A stretch of DNA of 64,000 bases from Ailurus styani (lineage: Eukaryota; Chordata; Mammalia; Carnivora; Ailuridae). The stretch spans positions 6,732,069 to 6,796,068 of the forward strand of contig LNAC01000031.1 of NCBI GenBank assembly GCA_002007465.1, read 5' to 3'. The notes under the pieces were generated by a model. That model was given only the letters and a program-made list of their open reading frames with translations, did no database searches and had not been told where the DNA came from. Positions 11,287 to 22,650 of this stretch are shown piece by piece. How positions within the stretch are numbered: the stretch's first letter is position 1; each line of letters opens with the position of its first letter. A program made the translations under genes and the position numbers.

Positions 11287-12021
11287 TACCATTCTAACTG
11301 GTTTAAGGTGGAGAAAGGGCAACCCTCTTAAACTGTTGGTGGCATTGCAAATTGGTACAGCCACTTTGGAAAACAGCATGGAGGTTCCTCAAAAAATAAA
11401 AAATAGAGCTACCCTATGACCCAGCAATTGCACTACTGGGTATTTACCCCAAAGATATAGCTATAGTGAAAAGGAGGGCCATAGACACCCCAATGCCCAT
11501 AGCAGCAGTGTCCACAATAGCCAAAATGTGGAAAGAGCCACGATGCCCTTCAACAGATGAATGGATAAAGAAGATGTGGTCCATATACACAATGGAATAT
11601 TACTCAGCCATCAGAAATGATGAATACCCAACTTTCGCATCAACATGAATGGGACTGGAGGAGATTATGCTAAGTGAAATAAGTCAAACAGAGAAAGCCA
11701 ATTATATGGTTTCACTTATTTGTGGAACATAATGAATTCTATGGAAGACATTAGGAGAAAGGAAAAATGAAGGGGGAGGAATCAGAGTGGGAAACGAACC
11801 ATGAGAGACTATGGACTCTGGGAAACAAACGGAGGGTTTTAGAAGGGAGGGGGCCGGGGGGATGGGTGAGCCTGGTGATGGGTATTAAGGAGGGCACAGA
11901 CTGCATGGAGCACTGGGTGTTATATGCAAGCAAGGAGTCATGGAACACTACATCAAAAACTAATGATGTACTGTATGGTGACTAACATAACACAGTAAAA
12001 AAATTTTAAAGGAAAAAAAGT
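11287..12021 (+). mobile_element. 5'-truncated LINE-1 with apparent 5' inversion
   Basis: From about 11310 this is plus-strand L1 ORF2 C-terminal sequence plus 3' UTR. A frame at 11466-11648 carries 'AAVSTIAKMWKEPRCPSTD' and 'WIKKMWSIYTMEYYSAI', hallmarks of the ORF2 C-terminus. The first ~25 bases, 'accattctaactggtttaag', instead read as antisense L1 ORF2, as expected from twin priming. Flanking 'aaaaaaagt' occurs at about 11278-11286 and 12013-12021, a short and A-rich candidate duplication. The 3' UTR includes 'gcactgggtgttatatgcaa', the carnivore L1 type. Confidence 0.85.
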
Positions 12022-15000
12022 AATTTACAAATGATTTTCACTAAGACAATGAATAAGTAAATGTTGGGAGGTCCTGACAAGCCTCATTGCAAGCTTCTTT
12101 GTGGCTAATTTCAGAAGTCATTGGACGAGTATAGGTGACCTAGGATTGGTTTCTTTGTGCCTGAGCATAGTTGGGAGAGGGGTTTCTGGTATTTTGGTGA
12201 GGCAGAGCTGGGAGCAGCAGAGCAGTGGCAGAGCAGAGCAGGGAGCTGGGTGGCAGCCAGTGCACGAAGACTGGGAGGGAGAGCTGTGAGTACTGGGTGG
12301 GCCGAGAGGACCAGCAGGGAAAACTCTCCGGGGCACCCCAGAAATGGTCCCCCCTGGACTCTGCAGGGTGCTGGGAAGGCAGGACACTCACATCACAGTC
12401 ATTTGATACCAGCAGCAAGTTCCTACATCTCCTGGGGGCAGTAACAAAAGAAGTCTTCTCTGCCACTGTGGAATAAGTGCTCCTTTCACCATTGAGCTCC
12501 ACCCATGGACCTCGGACAGCATGGAGTTTGTTATGATGAAGGTTACTGGAAATAAATGCAAAATATAAAGTGAAGAGGGCACAGACATATTGAATTTCCT
12601 TCCATGTTTACAAAGGCCAAGCAACTCATCTAGATTATCTAGGATGTACTTTGTCTCCATCCTCCAGTTAGAATTCCTTTAAGACTTTACCTAGAAAGCC
12701 TCCACTCTAAAATTTAATTCCACTGGCATACATACATCTCCTTCTCTTGCATACTGACATGCGCTAGGCCATCCTTCCCCATCCCATGGGGTGGGGCCTC
12801 CATCTTTTATTTTGGGGGGATGTAATTTTTTACTCTACATTTGATTTATAAAATTTATTTATAAAATTTTAGTGTTACTCTAAATACTTTGGACAAAAGA
12901 GAATCTCAATAAGTATTTATTTAATTGATGAATGAGATGGAATTTTTCCTCTCTCAAAATATTTTATCAAAGAGTGGTTATGTGATTATAAGTGTAATGC
13001 TCATTGTTAAAATTTTTGATATTTTGGAAGATTGATTGTCTTCTTCACGCAAGCCTAGTTTGTTATTGTGGCTCTTTTCTTAAATCACATCATAAATAAA
13101 TATTTTAAGGTATTTCCCTCTTGGCTAAGAAATGTATTATATTAAAAATGCATGGTAAAAATTAGTGATTTGTCTATAACACAAAGATACTTTATGGAAT
13201 TCTTATTCTTTTGAGAACCTATGAGTGCATGCTGCATTAATGTAGTCTGGAGTGAATTCAAAGTTGTTTTTTGTCCCAGTAAAAGACTTTTTTCAAAATG
13301 TACTTATTTTTTGAGTTACAATTTTCTTATTTTTATGGGACAGGGATAATAATACCTTTTCCATCAATCTCTTGTTTATTTTGGTTCTCAAATAATGGCT
13401 TAAATTATTCCTTTATAAAGTGTCAAGTCCCATACAAGTACTAGAATACAAGGATTCTTCATTTATTCATTTATTAGTTCAAGGCATTTTCAAGTCCTTA
13501 TGTGTATGAATGCCAGGGCAAGGGCTGTAAAGGTTTCAGAGGTACGTTAGAACTGCATTTACCCTTCTCTAAACAAATCCTTTAACTTTATAACATCCAG
13601 AATTGTTAGTTGAACTAGACAGTCTTAAGAGTTTAGCCACTCAATTAAGAGAGGGCAAATTTCAAAAATCCAAGGTAAGTCTGAGTTCATGACATATGTC
13701 CCTGGAATGAGGAAGACTTCGGGAAGTTTGGAAAACTTTCAGTGATAGTATTGTAGCTGTAAAGATGCAGATTAAGCCAACAAGGAAGAAAATGTGGTGG
13801 TAGTCAAAGAAAACTATCTTCCAATATTTGAAGGCCTATACTCTGTAAGAAACATTAGATTCATTCTAATGAATGTGTGGTTGGCTCCAACGGGTAGAAT
13901 AAGACCAATGAGGGAAAATTACAAGGATGTGAATTTCAGAATATTACAAGAGAGAAATTTCTAATATGCTAAGTTATACAAAACTAGAATGAGGTGTCTG
14001 AGGGGTAATGAGTTTCTTGTCACTGGAGGAATTCAAGCATAAAATGCACGACCTCTAGCTTGAGCAGGAGACCTTTAAGGTATATTCCAATGCTGATATT
14101 ATGACTCAGTGGTTCTACGCTCAGAGTTGGTTTTATTAAGCTGTGAGAATCTGCTCTCCCTGCTCTTTTTGGACCCCCTCTCCTAGCTCCCTCCTCCTCA
14201 GAAGGCATTGGAGTAGCAGGAAGAATAAGGCTCCTTTAATATTAATTCTACTATTAAGCATGGAGAAATTCTCCCTTAAGATGAGGTTTCTATTAAAGGA
14301 TAAACCCAGGGTCACAGATTTATGTTTTTACTTATCTTTCTTTTCATTTTAAATGGAACCATAAGTGTTTAATATGGTGCTCATATCATTTCATTTCATT
14401 TTCCACATGTAAGTATGTAGGGATGGAGTGAGTCTGTTTTGCCTTGATACAGCAATTGGTTTTCCTCCTCTGTTTCCAATCAGACAGTTTTAAATTTTGG
14501 TTAGGCACATAAACACACTGTGATGGACGACATTAATAAATAAGTATTACATCGGCTCTGCTTGAACATTCCCTCTTCATCTTTATCTTTTTTGTTCAAA
14601 TCCTGTGGGGTCTCAGAATGCTCTTTATGGAGATCAAGAAGATTAAGCAAAATTAGCTCTCAACTACATAATGGGCTTTCCTCTCCTGGCATGTATCTCC
14701 CCTCTCTGCATATGGTGACTTCCTCAGATAGCAACAGGAGATTCACAGATGGGGGGGATGTTATGTTCTAGGAGGGCACACCATGAGATTTCAGAGTTCT
14801 TGCTTATTTCTAGCAGTGTGTATGCTTGAACTGGAATAACAAATGAAAATGATAAGTAAATCAGCTGGCTACTCAAAGACACCTCCAAATTCATCTGTCT
14901 CCTAGGGCAGACTGACCTTTTCAATCTTGGAATGAAGAGTAGCTTTTCTAGTCTTGAGAACATCTAAGCCATAGCTTCATAAATGGATGACACCTTAAAA

Positions 15001-16014
15001 GAGGTTATTTTCAGAGAGAACTCTACTTCACCCATGTCAAACAGTGAAATTCGTGCTGTTTATAAAGTTCTCCAGAGAAAGGCTGGCTTACTCATGGGCA
15101 GAGTTGGCAGCTGCCTACATGGAATAATTTGAGGATCAATGAGAGGCCCCCATGCTTTAAAATCTATCTCCCTCATCAGTTTGCAGTGGTGCCTGAAATT
15201 TCTGCCATTACTGTCATTTCTTAAAAGCCTTTAAGAGGACATATGCCCTATTATCTTGAGGGAGGTAACATTAATTAACTATATAGCATATTAGAATGGA
15301 TGAGTTTTCTTGTTAATAACCCATTACAACCATTGACACCCAGTAAAGATCAGGGATATGAAGAAATAAGAGCAAGGGCAGGTAAGTTTTAATGGAGAAG
15401 TAGGAGATGGTGATTTATACTGTGAATGTAGGGGGTAGTTCAGGTCCTATAGATCAGGGAAGGGGAGGGTGGATTCTAATATGGGGATGACCAATGGGGG
15501 AAAAAGAGGGAACTGGGTATTTCGTTCCAGAGAGTAGGGCGTGCATGGCTCCAAAACGTGAGAAATGGAAAACCAAAGGAAGGTCACTGAGGACAAAATT
15601 TACTTGCCTTATCATATTGTTAACCTGAGCCCTACCCCTCCCAAAGAAGTTCATGGTCTTAATAATCATTTGTAGAGGGATTTCAAACTAAATTAAATTT
15701 TCTCATTTGAGGGTGAAGAATGTGTCTTTAATCCTAGCTCAATAAAAATGGAGACCTAGTCATCATAATCTGTATGGCAGTACTTCACTAGGATTTGTAT
15801 TGACCCTTTAGCTACATTATCCATTGGCTAAATAACTCTTTTTCTTTAGCGGTTCCTTCAGAGGAATTACTTAATTTATTTTGTCCCACATGCAGTATAA
15901 GGTATTTAATTGGAATCAGAGAAATATAAGGGCTGGAATGAATGATTTGCGAACTTTCAGTTTAATATGTTACTTTAGAGATGAGAAATCAAGACACATG
16001 TCATGAAGTGTCTT
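12022..16014. other. Unassigned non-coding sequence, about 4 kb
   Basis: No recognisable gene, SINE or L1. The segment at 12170-12480 is GC-richer and G-rich with 'gcagagcag'-type short repeats, which produces overlapping chance frames on both strands. The rest is AT-rich. Very old unrecognised repeats may be present. Confidence 0.45.
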
Positions 16015-16640
16015 TATTTATTCCTTCATATATTGAGTATTGAGTGTGTGCTAGGCACAGGGATACAGTGCCAAGTACATACAGTGTTTTCCTCATGGAG
16101 CTTCTACTTTAGTAGAAGAAATTATTAACTAAATAACTTAATTAAACATAACAAAAATACATATAAAGTACAGGCTGTGGTGAGTGTTATTAAATGCTAT
16201 GTTTCATTGAGAGTGTATTATGGGGGATCTTGACCCTGGTAGGAATAGTGTTAGAAAAACTTGTTTGCAGAAATAATGTTTGACTTAATATCCGAAGGTG
16301 AGTGGAGGTTCATTAAGAGAAAAGAAGAGAGGAGAAAGAGAGGACTAGGGAATGGGTAGAGAATGTGCAAAGGTCTTGTTGTAGAAAGTCATGGCAATGT
16401 TTAAGAAATTAACAAAAGGCCTGGATGTTTGGAGCTCAGAGAGCTACAGGAGAGAATTTCTAGAAGAGGCTAGAGAAGTAAACGGAGGCTGGTCAAGCAG
16501 GGCTTTGTTTAGGGTTTTGGATCTTATTCCAGGAGCAGTGCGTAGAAGGGACTGGAGCGGGATACATGTGGATTAGGAGGCTACAGCAGTGATCCAGAAG
16601 TAAACTGTCGGTGACTTGCCCAACGCTGGAGAGCTTTGGT
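16015..16640 (-). mobile_element. Ancient L2-like LINE relic
   Basis: It begins with 'gtgtgctaggcacagggata', the reverse complement of the L2/MIR3-type 3' end, continues with 'cctcatggagcttctac', and keeps the long downstream pattern ('gcaaaggtcttgttg', 'ccaggagcagtgcg'). It is strongly diverged with no frame. The family is assigned from memory of these phrases. Confidence 0.55.
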
Positions 16641-17171
16641 AGAATTAACATTACTTCTAGGTTCCTTGATTAACATTTTCTTTTAACTCATTGTATGTGT
16701 TTGTTGTGTTTTAAACTCCCATCATCATAAACAGTAGGTAGAGAAGAAACTGAAGAAACTGAAGCTGACACAGCAGAAACCTGCTGGGAGAGAAGGAAAA
16801 AAAAAAATGCATTGTTTGAGCCCCAAGCCCAGTCATGGCAAAAGTCAGCTGTGTCTTGAATTTTTCAGTTATGCAGTCAGTGAAGCCTCATTTTGTTAGA
16901 ACAGGTCTTTTTTGTTTTTTCTACTATGTGCAACCAAGAGTCCTAACTAATAGAGGACTAAATTCTTTGCTCCTTTCTTAACTGACTTATAGGACACGAC
17001 CTAAAAAAAAGAAAAAAAAAAAAAAGAAGGGAGCTATGATTTTCAATAAAACCTTTAATAACCTTTAACCTCTTCTTATATAGAGAGAGAGTTTTTGCAT
17101 ATACATATATATCCTTATATAGAGAGAATACTTTCACTATAAAATCAGCTACTCTGGATTCATTTGGATCT
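16641..17171. other. Unassigned AT-rich sequence with an A-rich run
   Basis: No gene seen. An A-rich run lies at about 17003-17028 and a 'cttatatagagaga' motif occurs twice at about 17075-17125. Confidence 0.45.
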
Positions 17172-17186
17172 AGGACTAGGAACTTT

Positions 17187-17390
17187 TTTTTTTAAAGATT
17201 TTTATTTATTCATTTGACACAGAGAGAGAGATTACAAGTAGGCAGAGAGGCAGGCAGAGAGAGAGGAGAGAGGAGGAAGCAGGCTCCCTGCTGAGCAGAG
17301 AGCCTGATGTGGGCCTCGATCCCAGGACCCTGGGGATCATGACCTGAGCTGAAGGCAGCGGCTTTAACCCACTGAGCCACCCAGGCGCCC
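17187..17390 (-). mobile_element. Young carnivore SINE, mustelid-like subfamily
   Basis: Reverse complement of a tRNA-derived SINE with the head at right ('actgagccacccaggcgccc') and the 'tacaagtaggcagagaggca' body segment. It is flanked by a perfect 15-bp duplication, 'aggactaggaacttt', at 17172-17186 and 17391-17405. Intact ends and identical flanks point to a fairly recent insertion. Confidence 0.97.
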
Positions 17391-17405
17391 AGGACTAGGA
17401 ACTTT

Positions 17406-18739
17406 AGTCTTAAATCACTTTAAAGCTTTTGAAAAAGGTTAAATTTTCACATGATATTTTATTCTATATAGAGGGTTTTTCCACAAAATAATTATATACT
17501 GGAAATGTTTTTATCATATATAATATCTAGATAAATAATATTTATTAAATTTAATGCCTTTAATGGAAAACAGCCAATTGACAAATATTTCTCAAATAAT
17601 ATACTGACATATGATGTGCAAGTAACTTCAGTGTCCCTCTAAAAATACCTGTTCATTCACACTCACTAGTAAATCTTTATAATATCTCTATTATAACATT
17701 TTACCTATTATTTTTGATGTTTCCTCATATGTAATACATAGTCTCTGCTTTTGTTCTCTTACTGATTTTAGTTAATCTAGGTAAATGATACATAGTATCC
17801 TTAAATCTTTTGGGGGAGTACTTAAAGATTTTTTTATGTTGTTTGTATGAATGGATAAATAGCTTAACTGTTCACAAATAGTAATACTTGTTTTAAAATA
17901 GTAATATAAAATTTAATTAAAAATGTAAGATGAGGCTTTTCTAGGGAATTTTAGAACTGAGGAAGACTCTTCAATTAACTACTTCTTAAAAAAATTTAAA
18001 AATTCTGCTTTACCTTCTGAATCATGTAATTCCATCCAGAACAAAAGCATCCATTCATAAACTTTAGAATTTGATGGGTTTCAGAAAATGCTGCCACTGA
18101 CAATATTTGCTCTGATGTGTTTTGTACCCAAACAGGGATATAATAGGTAGGAGTCACAGCTCAGTGTTAGCTGTTCTTTAAGCTCTGACTTACCAGTTTC
18201 AGAAGTGAGCAGAACAAATATTTTTATCAACCTGAAAGGTTGAAGGTTAGTATTAGTCTAACACACATTGATACTTCTTTTTTGCATTTATTTTTCTGCT
18301 GGAAATCTAAGCTCTATGGCATCTGTAGGCGAAAGGGGTGCTTATGTCTGATAACCTACCCAACTGAGCAGTGTTGACAACCAGGACAAGGGTAACATAG
18401 CAGCATTTGTCCAGGTAGGTGCCGTAGGATTCTCAGCCCTCAGGAAGTCCTCCAAATAGGGGATAACCCAGCAGATATAGAGTACTACCCTTTGGCTCCT
18501 CATCTAGCTGTTGGGCTAGAGGACAGGAGCCTCCAGGGCTGGCGAGGGAGCTGAGAACGAGGTGGCAGATTTTCCTGTGATAATTAGCCTGGGTAGGACG
18601 TAAAAGAAAGTACAGTCCTTGAGTCTACACACAGTTGCAGAAATGGTATAATAGTTATGCTAATACTTAGTGAAATCAGGGAGAAAATAGAATTGTAAAA
18701 CAGCCCGAGGGCCAGTTTTCCATACGTTCATTCACAATG
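17406..18739. other. Unassigned AT-rich non-coding sequence
   Basis: No gene, exon or repeat recognised. The segment 18380-18600 is somewhat GC-richer, but I found no convincing splice-bounded frame in it. Confidence 0.45.
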
Positions 18740-19440
18740 ACCAATATTTGCTGATTACGTATGATATGCAAGGCATCATAGTTTACCGTGTGAGGAAATG
18801 AAAATGAATCAGGAATTTTGCCATCGATATACACGTGATCTAACAAGTATACAGGTGATGAGAATAAATAATCGTAATATTTATTTAAAAATGTACAGAA
18901 AAGATTTTATGTTCAGAGAATTTTTAGCTAGTATGACTGAGGGAAGCTACATGGAAGATGTGATAGTTTGGCTGTGACTTCATGATTATGTAGCATCTAT
19001 ATGGGCATTCCAATGGAAGGAAACGGCATGAGTAAAGTTATGTAGGACAAAAAGTGAGAGTTTAAAATAGTTTATGAACAAAGTGAAGAGCAGATAATTT
19101 CTAAACAAAAGGAGATAAAGAATGGAAAAACAGTTGAGTGAGGGCAGATCATGGAGGTGCTTGAGATCTATTTAAAAGGTTTTGTAGTTTATCTTTGAGG
19201 TAATAGAGAGCCATGGATTCCTTCAGAGCATGAAGAAAAGACTTAAACATTGAGATGGTTTAGGGAATGGGGGTCTTCTGAAACAATCTAAGTGAGAGGA
19301 AGTAAATTCTATTTTAGGGAAAGTAGAAAGAAGGGATAGTTTGGAGAGATAGTGGAATAATGAAAGTTAACTGAATGCATATGGGAAAAGGGCAGGAAAG
19401 AAGCGAAAGATGACTGAGGAGACAAGCAAATCTGGCTAGT
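18740..19440 (-). mobile_element. Ancient L2-like LINE relic
   Basis: It keeps the same ordered pattern as the relic at 16.0 kb: 'ttcattcacaatgaccaata' at the start, a middle with 'ggcagatcatggaggtgctt', then 'agagccatggattcc'. It is badly decayed, and a young SINE has inserted at its right edge. The family call is from pattern memory. Confidence 0.5.
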
Positions 19441-19455
19441 AAAAAAGCAGATGTA

Positions 19456-19635
19456 GGGCGCCTGGGTGGCTCAGTGGGTTAAAGCCTCTGCTTTCGGCTC
19501 AGGTCATGATCTCAGCGTCCTGGGATCCAGGCCCGCATCGGGCTCTCTGCTCGGCAGGGAGCCTGCTTCCCCCGCTCTCTCTGCCTCCTTGTGATCTCTC
19601 TCCCTCTGTGAAATAAATAAATAAATAAAATCTTT
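19456..19635 (+). mobile_element. Young carnivore SINE, mustelid-like subfamily
   Basis: It starts 'ggcgcctgggtggctcagtg', has the 'ggttaaagcctctgcttt' head and 'ctgcctccttgtgatctc' body, and ends in (AAAT)n plus 'aaaatcttt'. It is flanked by a perfect duplication, 'aaaaaagcagatgta', at 19441-19455 and 19636-19650. It is probably among the youngest insertions in the window. Confidence 0.97.
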
Positions 19636-19650
19636 AAAAAAGCAGATGTA

Positions 19651-20003
19651 GTAACAGAAAGAGTCAAAAGAATGTGATTCTCTTAAGAATTGCAGTCAGC
19701 TTTTTATGGAAAGAGTAGCTCTGGATAAAGCTACTATACTAATTTTTTAATTTTATGTATATCCTGCTTATAAGTGTTATACTTAGCACCATCCTACTAT
19801 AGCATCATTATAATTACGATACACTCATATTTATAAAGTTTTAATTGAAATAAATTGATTTTTTTTTTTACTCTGCTAGTGTCAGCTGCCTGCACCAAGT
19901 GAAGAAATGGCCTCTGTCTTTCAAAAACTACTTATTACCCAATATAAGACTGAGGTATTTCACTTCCATATGTGCTCTGTCAATCCATGGAACACTTCAG
20001 CTG
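19651..20003. other. Unassigned AT-rich sequence
   Basis: No recognisable feature. It lies between two SINE insertions. Confidence 0.4.
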
Positions 20004-20016
20004 TAGGATTTCTTTT

Positions 20017-20602
20017 CTTTTTCCTTTTCTTTTTTTTTTTTTAGAGATTTTTATTTATTTGAGTGAGAGAGAGAGAGCGAGCATGAAAGGGGGAAGCTCA
20101 GAGGGAGGAGCAGACCCCCTGCCCAGCAGGGAGCCCACTGCGGCTCTCGATGGGGAGGTGGNNNNNNNNNNNNNNNNNNNNNNNNNNNNNNNNNNNNNNN
20201 NNNNNNNNNNNNNNNNNNNNNNNNNNNNNNNNNNNNNNNNNNNNNNNNNNNNNNNNNNNNNNNNNNNNNNNNNNNNNNNNNNNNNNNNNNNNNNNNNNNN
20301 NNNNNNNNNNNNNNNNNNNNNNNNNNNNNNNNNNNNNNNNNNNNNNNNNNNNNNNNNNNNNNNNNNNNNNNNNNNNNNNNNNNNNNNNNNNNNNNNNNNN
20401 NNNNNNNNNNNNNNNNNNNNNNNNNNNNNNNNNNNNNNNNNNNNNNNNNNNNNNNNNNNNNNNNNNNNNNNNNNNNNNNNNNNNNNNNNNNNNNNNNNNN
20501 NNNNNNNNNNNNNNNNNNNNNNNNNNNNNNNNNNNNNNNNNNNNNNGGATCGTGATCTGAGCAGAAGGCAGTTGCTCAAGCAACTGAGCCACCCAGGTGC
20601 CC
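20017..20602 (-). mobile_element. Carnivore SINE interrupted by an assembly gap
   Basis: The left side shows a T-rich tail and the GA-rich SINE end. The right side shows the tRNA-like head 'ctgagccacccaggtgccct'. Flanks 'taggatttctttt' at 20004-20016 and 20603-20615 are a perfect 13-bp duplication, so both edges belong to one insertion. A normal copy needs only about 200 bases, yet the interval including the Ns is 586 bases. Confidence 0.9.
20162..20546. other. Assembly gap, 385 N
   Basis: 385 consecutive Ns. All frames crossing this interval are meaningless. The gap lies inside a SINE. Confidence 1.
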
Positions 20603-20615
20603 TAGGATTTCTTTT

Positions 20616-20978
20616 AGTAGAGATAAAAGCCAATAATGTATGCAATAGACATTATTACCAACATGACATTAAAAAAGATGAGTCAAAGAGTGTATTCAAC
20701 ATTAGAGAAGCTGTGTATGTGTGTGCATTCTATATGTATATATATAATTAGATATATTATTTTCTTGAAAAAAAGTAGTTATTTCCTCTAGTGTTAATAA
20801 TGTTTTTGAACCCTCACCAGGCATGTGGCCAGCCACCCAAAGGAGAGTTTTAAGCTATGGAATCAAAATCATCTAGTAGGATCAGTGAGTGTCAAACAGG
20901 AGAGGTGGTTTTATATACTTTTTATAAGGTCCTCAAGAGTTGAGGGGCTCTAAATCTCTCTTAAAAGTCTCCAGTAGA
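20616..20978. other. Unassigned AT-rich sequence
   Basis: No feature recognised apart from a short TA/TG-rich run near 20713-20750. Confidence 0.4.
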
Positions 20979-21455
20979 CACAAATAAATGGAAAGGAATT
21001 GTGTGCATATGGATTGGAAGAATCAATACTGTTAGAATGTCCCTACTACTCAAAGCATTATACAGACCCAGTGCAAGCCCTATCTGAATTCCAATAGCAT
21101 TTTTATAGAAATAAAACAGTCTTAAAATTTATATGTAACCACGAAAGACCTCAAATAGCAAAAGCAATCTTGAGAACAAAGAACATAGCTAGAGGCATCA
21201 TGTTCCCTGATTTCAAACCATATTACAAAGCTATAGTAAATAAAATAATGTGATATTGACATAGAAACACACACAGATCAGTGGAACAGAATAGAGACCC
21301 CAGAGATAAATCCACACATATACGGTCAATTAGTTTATGACAAAATAGCCAAGAATATAAATGGGGAAAGAATGTCTTCAATAAGTAGAGCTGGGAAAAT
21401 TGGGCAGCCACATGCAAAAGAATGAAACCAGACCACTGTCTTATATCATACACAA

Positions 21456-21513
21456 AGACTAACTTAAAATGAATTAAAGACTTAAGACTAACTTAAAATG
21501 AATTAGAGACTTA
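21456..21513. repeat. 29-bp tandem duplication inside the L1
   Basis: Two adjacent 29-bp units (21456-21484 and 21485-21513), 28 of 29 bases identical, each starting 'agactaacttaaaatgaatt'. Because 29 is not a multiple of three, it frameshifts ORF2. Confidence 0.95.
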
Positions 21514-22321
21514 AGCCCAAAACCTGAAACCATAAAGCTCCTAGAAGAAGATATAAATGTTGAGCTCTTTGGCAAAGGTCTTGGCAATGGTTTTTTTAAT
21601 CTAATGCTAAAATCAAAATCAACAAAGGCAAAAATAAAAATAAATAAGTGGGATAACAAACTAAAAACATTCAGTACAGCATAAGAAATGGTCAACAGAA
21701 TGAAAAGGCACCCTGCTGAATGGGGGAAAATATTTGTAAATCTTATACCTGATAAAGGGTTAATATGCAAAATATATAAAGAACTCATACAGCTTGACAG
21801 CAAAAAAATCCGAACTGATTAAAAAAATGGGCAGAAGATCTGAATAGACATTTCTCCAAAGAAGACTTACAGGCAGCCAATAGACACCTAAGATGTTCAA
21901 TATCACTAGTCATTAGGGAAATGCAAATAAAAACTATAATGAGATACCACATCACACCTGTCAGAATGTCCTGCTATCAAAAAGATGAGAAATAACAAGT
22001 CCTGATGAGAATGTAGTGAAAAGGGGATGCTTACACATCATTGGTGGGAATGAAAGTTGGTCCAACTACTGTGAAAAACAATACGGAGGTTCTTCAAAAA
22101 AATTAAATATAGATTTGTCATATGAATCACCATAGGATTCACCATATGGATTTATATGACCCAATTCCGCTTCTGGGTATTTACCCAAAGAAAATGAAAA
22201 CACGAATTCAAAGATACCTGCACACCCATGTTCATTGCAGCATTATTCACAATAGCCAAGACATATAAGCTACCCAAATATCCTCAATGTATAAATGATA
22301 AAAGAAATTGTGGTATTTATA

Positions 22322-22352
22322 TATTATATATATGAACACACACACACACACT
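22322..22352. repeat. TA/CA microsatellite
   Basis: A short TA-rich run followed by (CA)n, in the 3' part of the plus-strand L1. Confidence 0.8.
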
Positions 22353-22497
22353 GGAATATTATTCAGCCATAAAAAAAGAATCAAATCTTGCAATTTGTGG
22401 CAATATAGATTGACCTCAAGGGTATTATGTGAAGTGAAATAAATCAGAGAAAGACAAATACCATGTGATCTCTCTTATATGTGGAATCTAAAAAAAA

Positions 22498-22550
22498 GTG
22501 TGTGTGTGTGTGTGTGTGTATGTATGCATGTATGTATGTATATACATATG
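22498..22550. repeat. Compound (GT)n(TATG)n microsatellite
   Basis: About ten GT units, then TATG/CATG units, in the 3' UTR region of the plus-strand L1. Confidence 0.9.
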
Positions 22551-22650
22551 ACCAAGCTTATATATACAGAGAATGGACTGATGGTTGCCAGAGGTGGGTG
22601 TGAGAGATGGGAGAGATGGACTAATTTTTTGCTTTTGTTTTAGTTTAAAT

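Larger units (their letters stand above)
20979..22650 (+). mobile_element. LINE-1, ORF2 3' part and 3' UTR
   Basis: Plus-strand L1 reading through the late reverse-transcriptase and C-terminal region into the 3' UTR. Diagnostic stretches include 'gatcagtggaacagaataga', 'gaccactgtcttatatcata' and 'ggaatattattcagccataa'. It is riddled with stops and carries a 29-bp tandem duplication at 21456-21513. CA and TG microsatellites lie in its 3' part. No TSD was confidently found. Confidence 0.9.

Noticed and set aside
12101..12502. Cluster of overlapping frames up to 120 codons
   Set aside because: G-rich, stop-poor DNA gives open frames on both strands at once. No motif or splice structure supports any of them.
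19972..20751. Long apparent open frames (259, 196, 164 and 136 codons) around 20 kb
   Set aside because: They exist only because Ns were translated as unknown residues. The real bases on both sides are SINE sequence.
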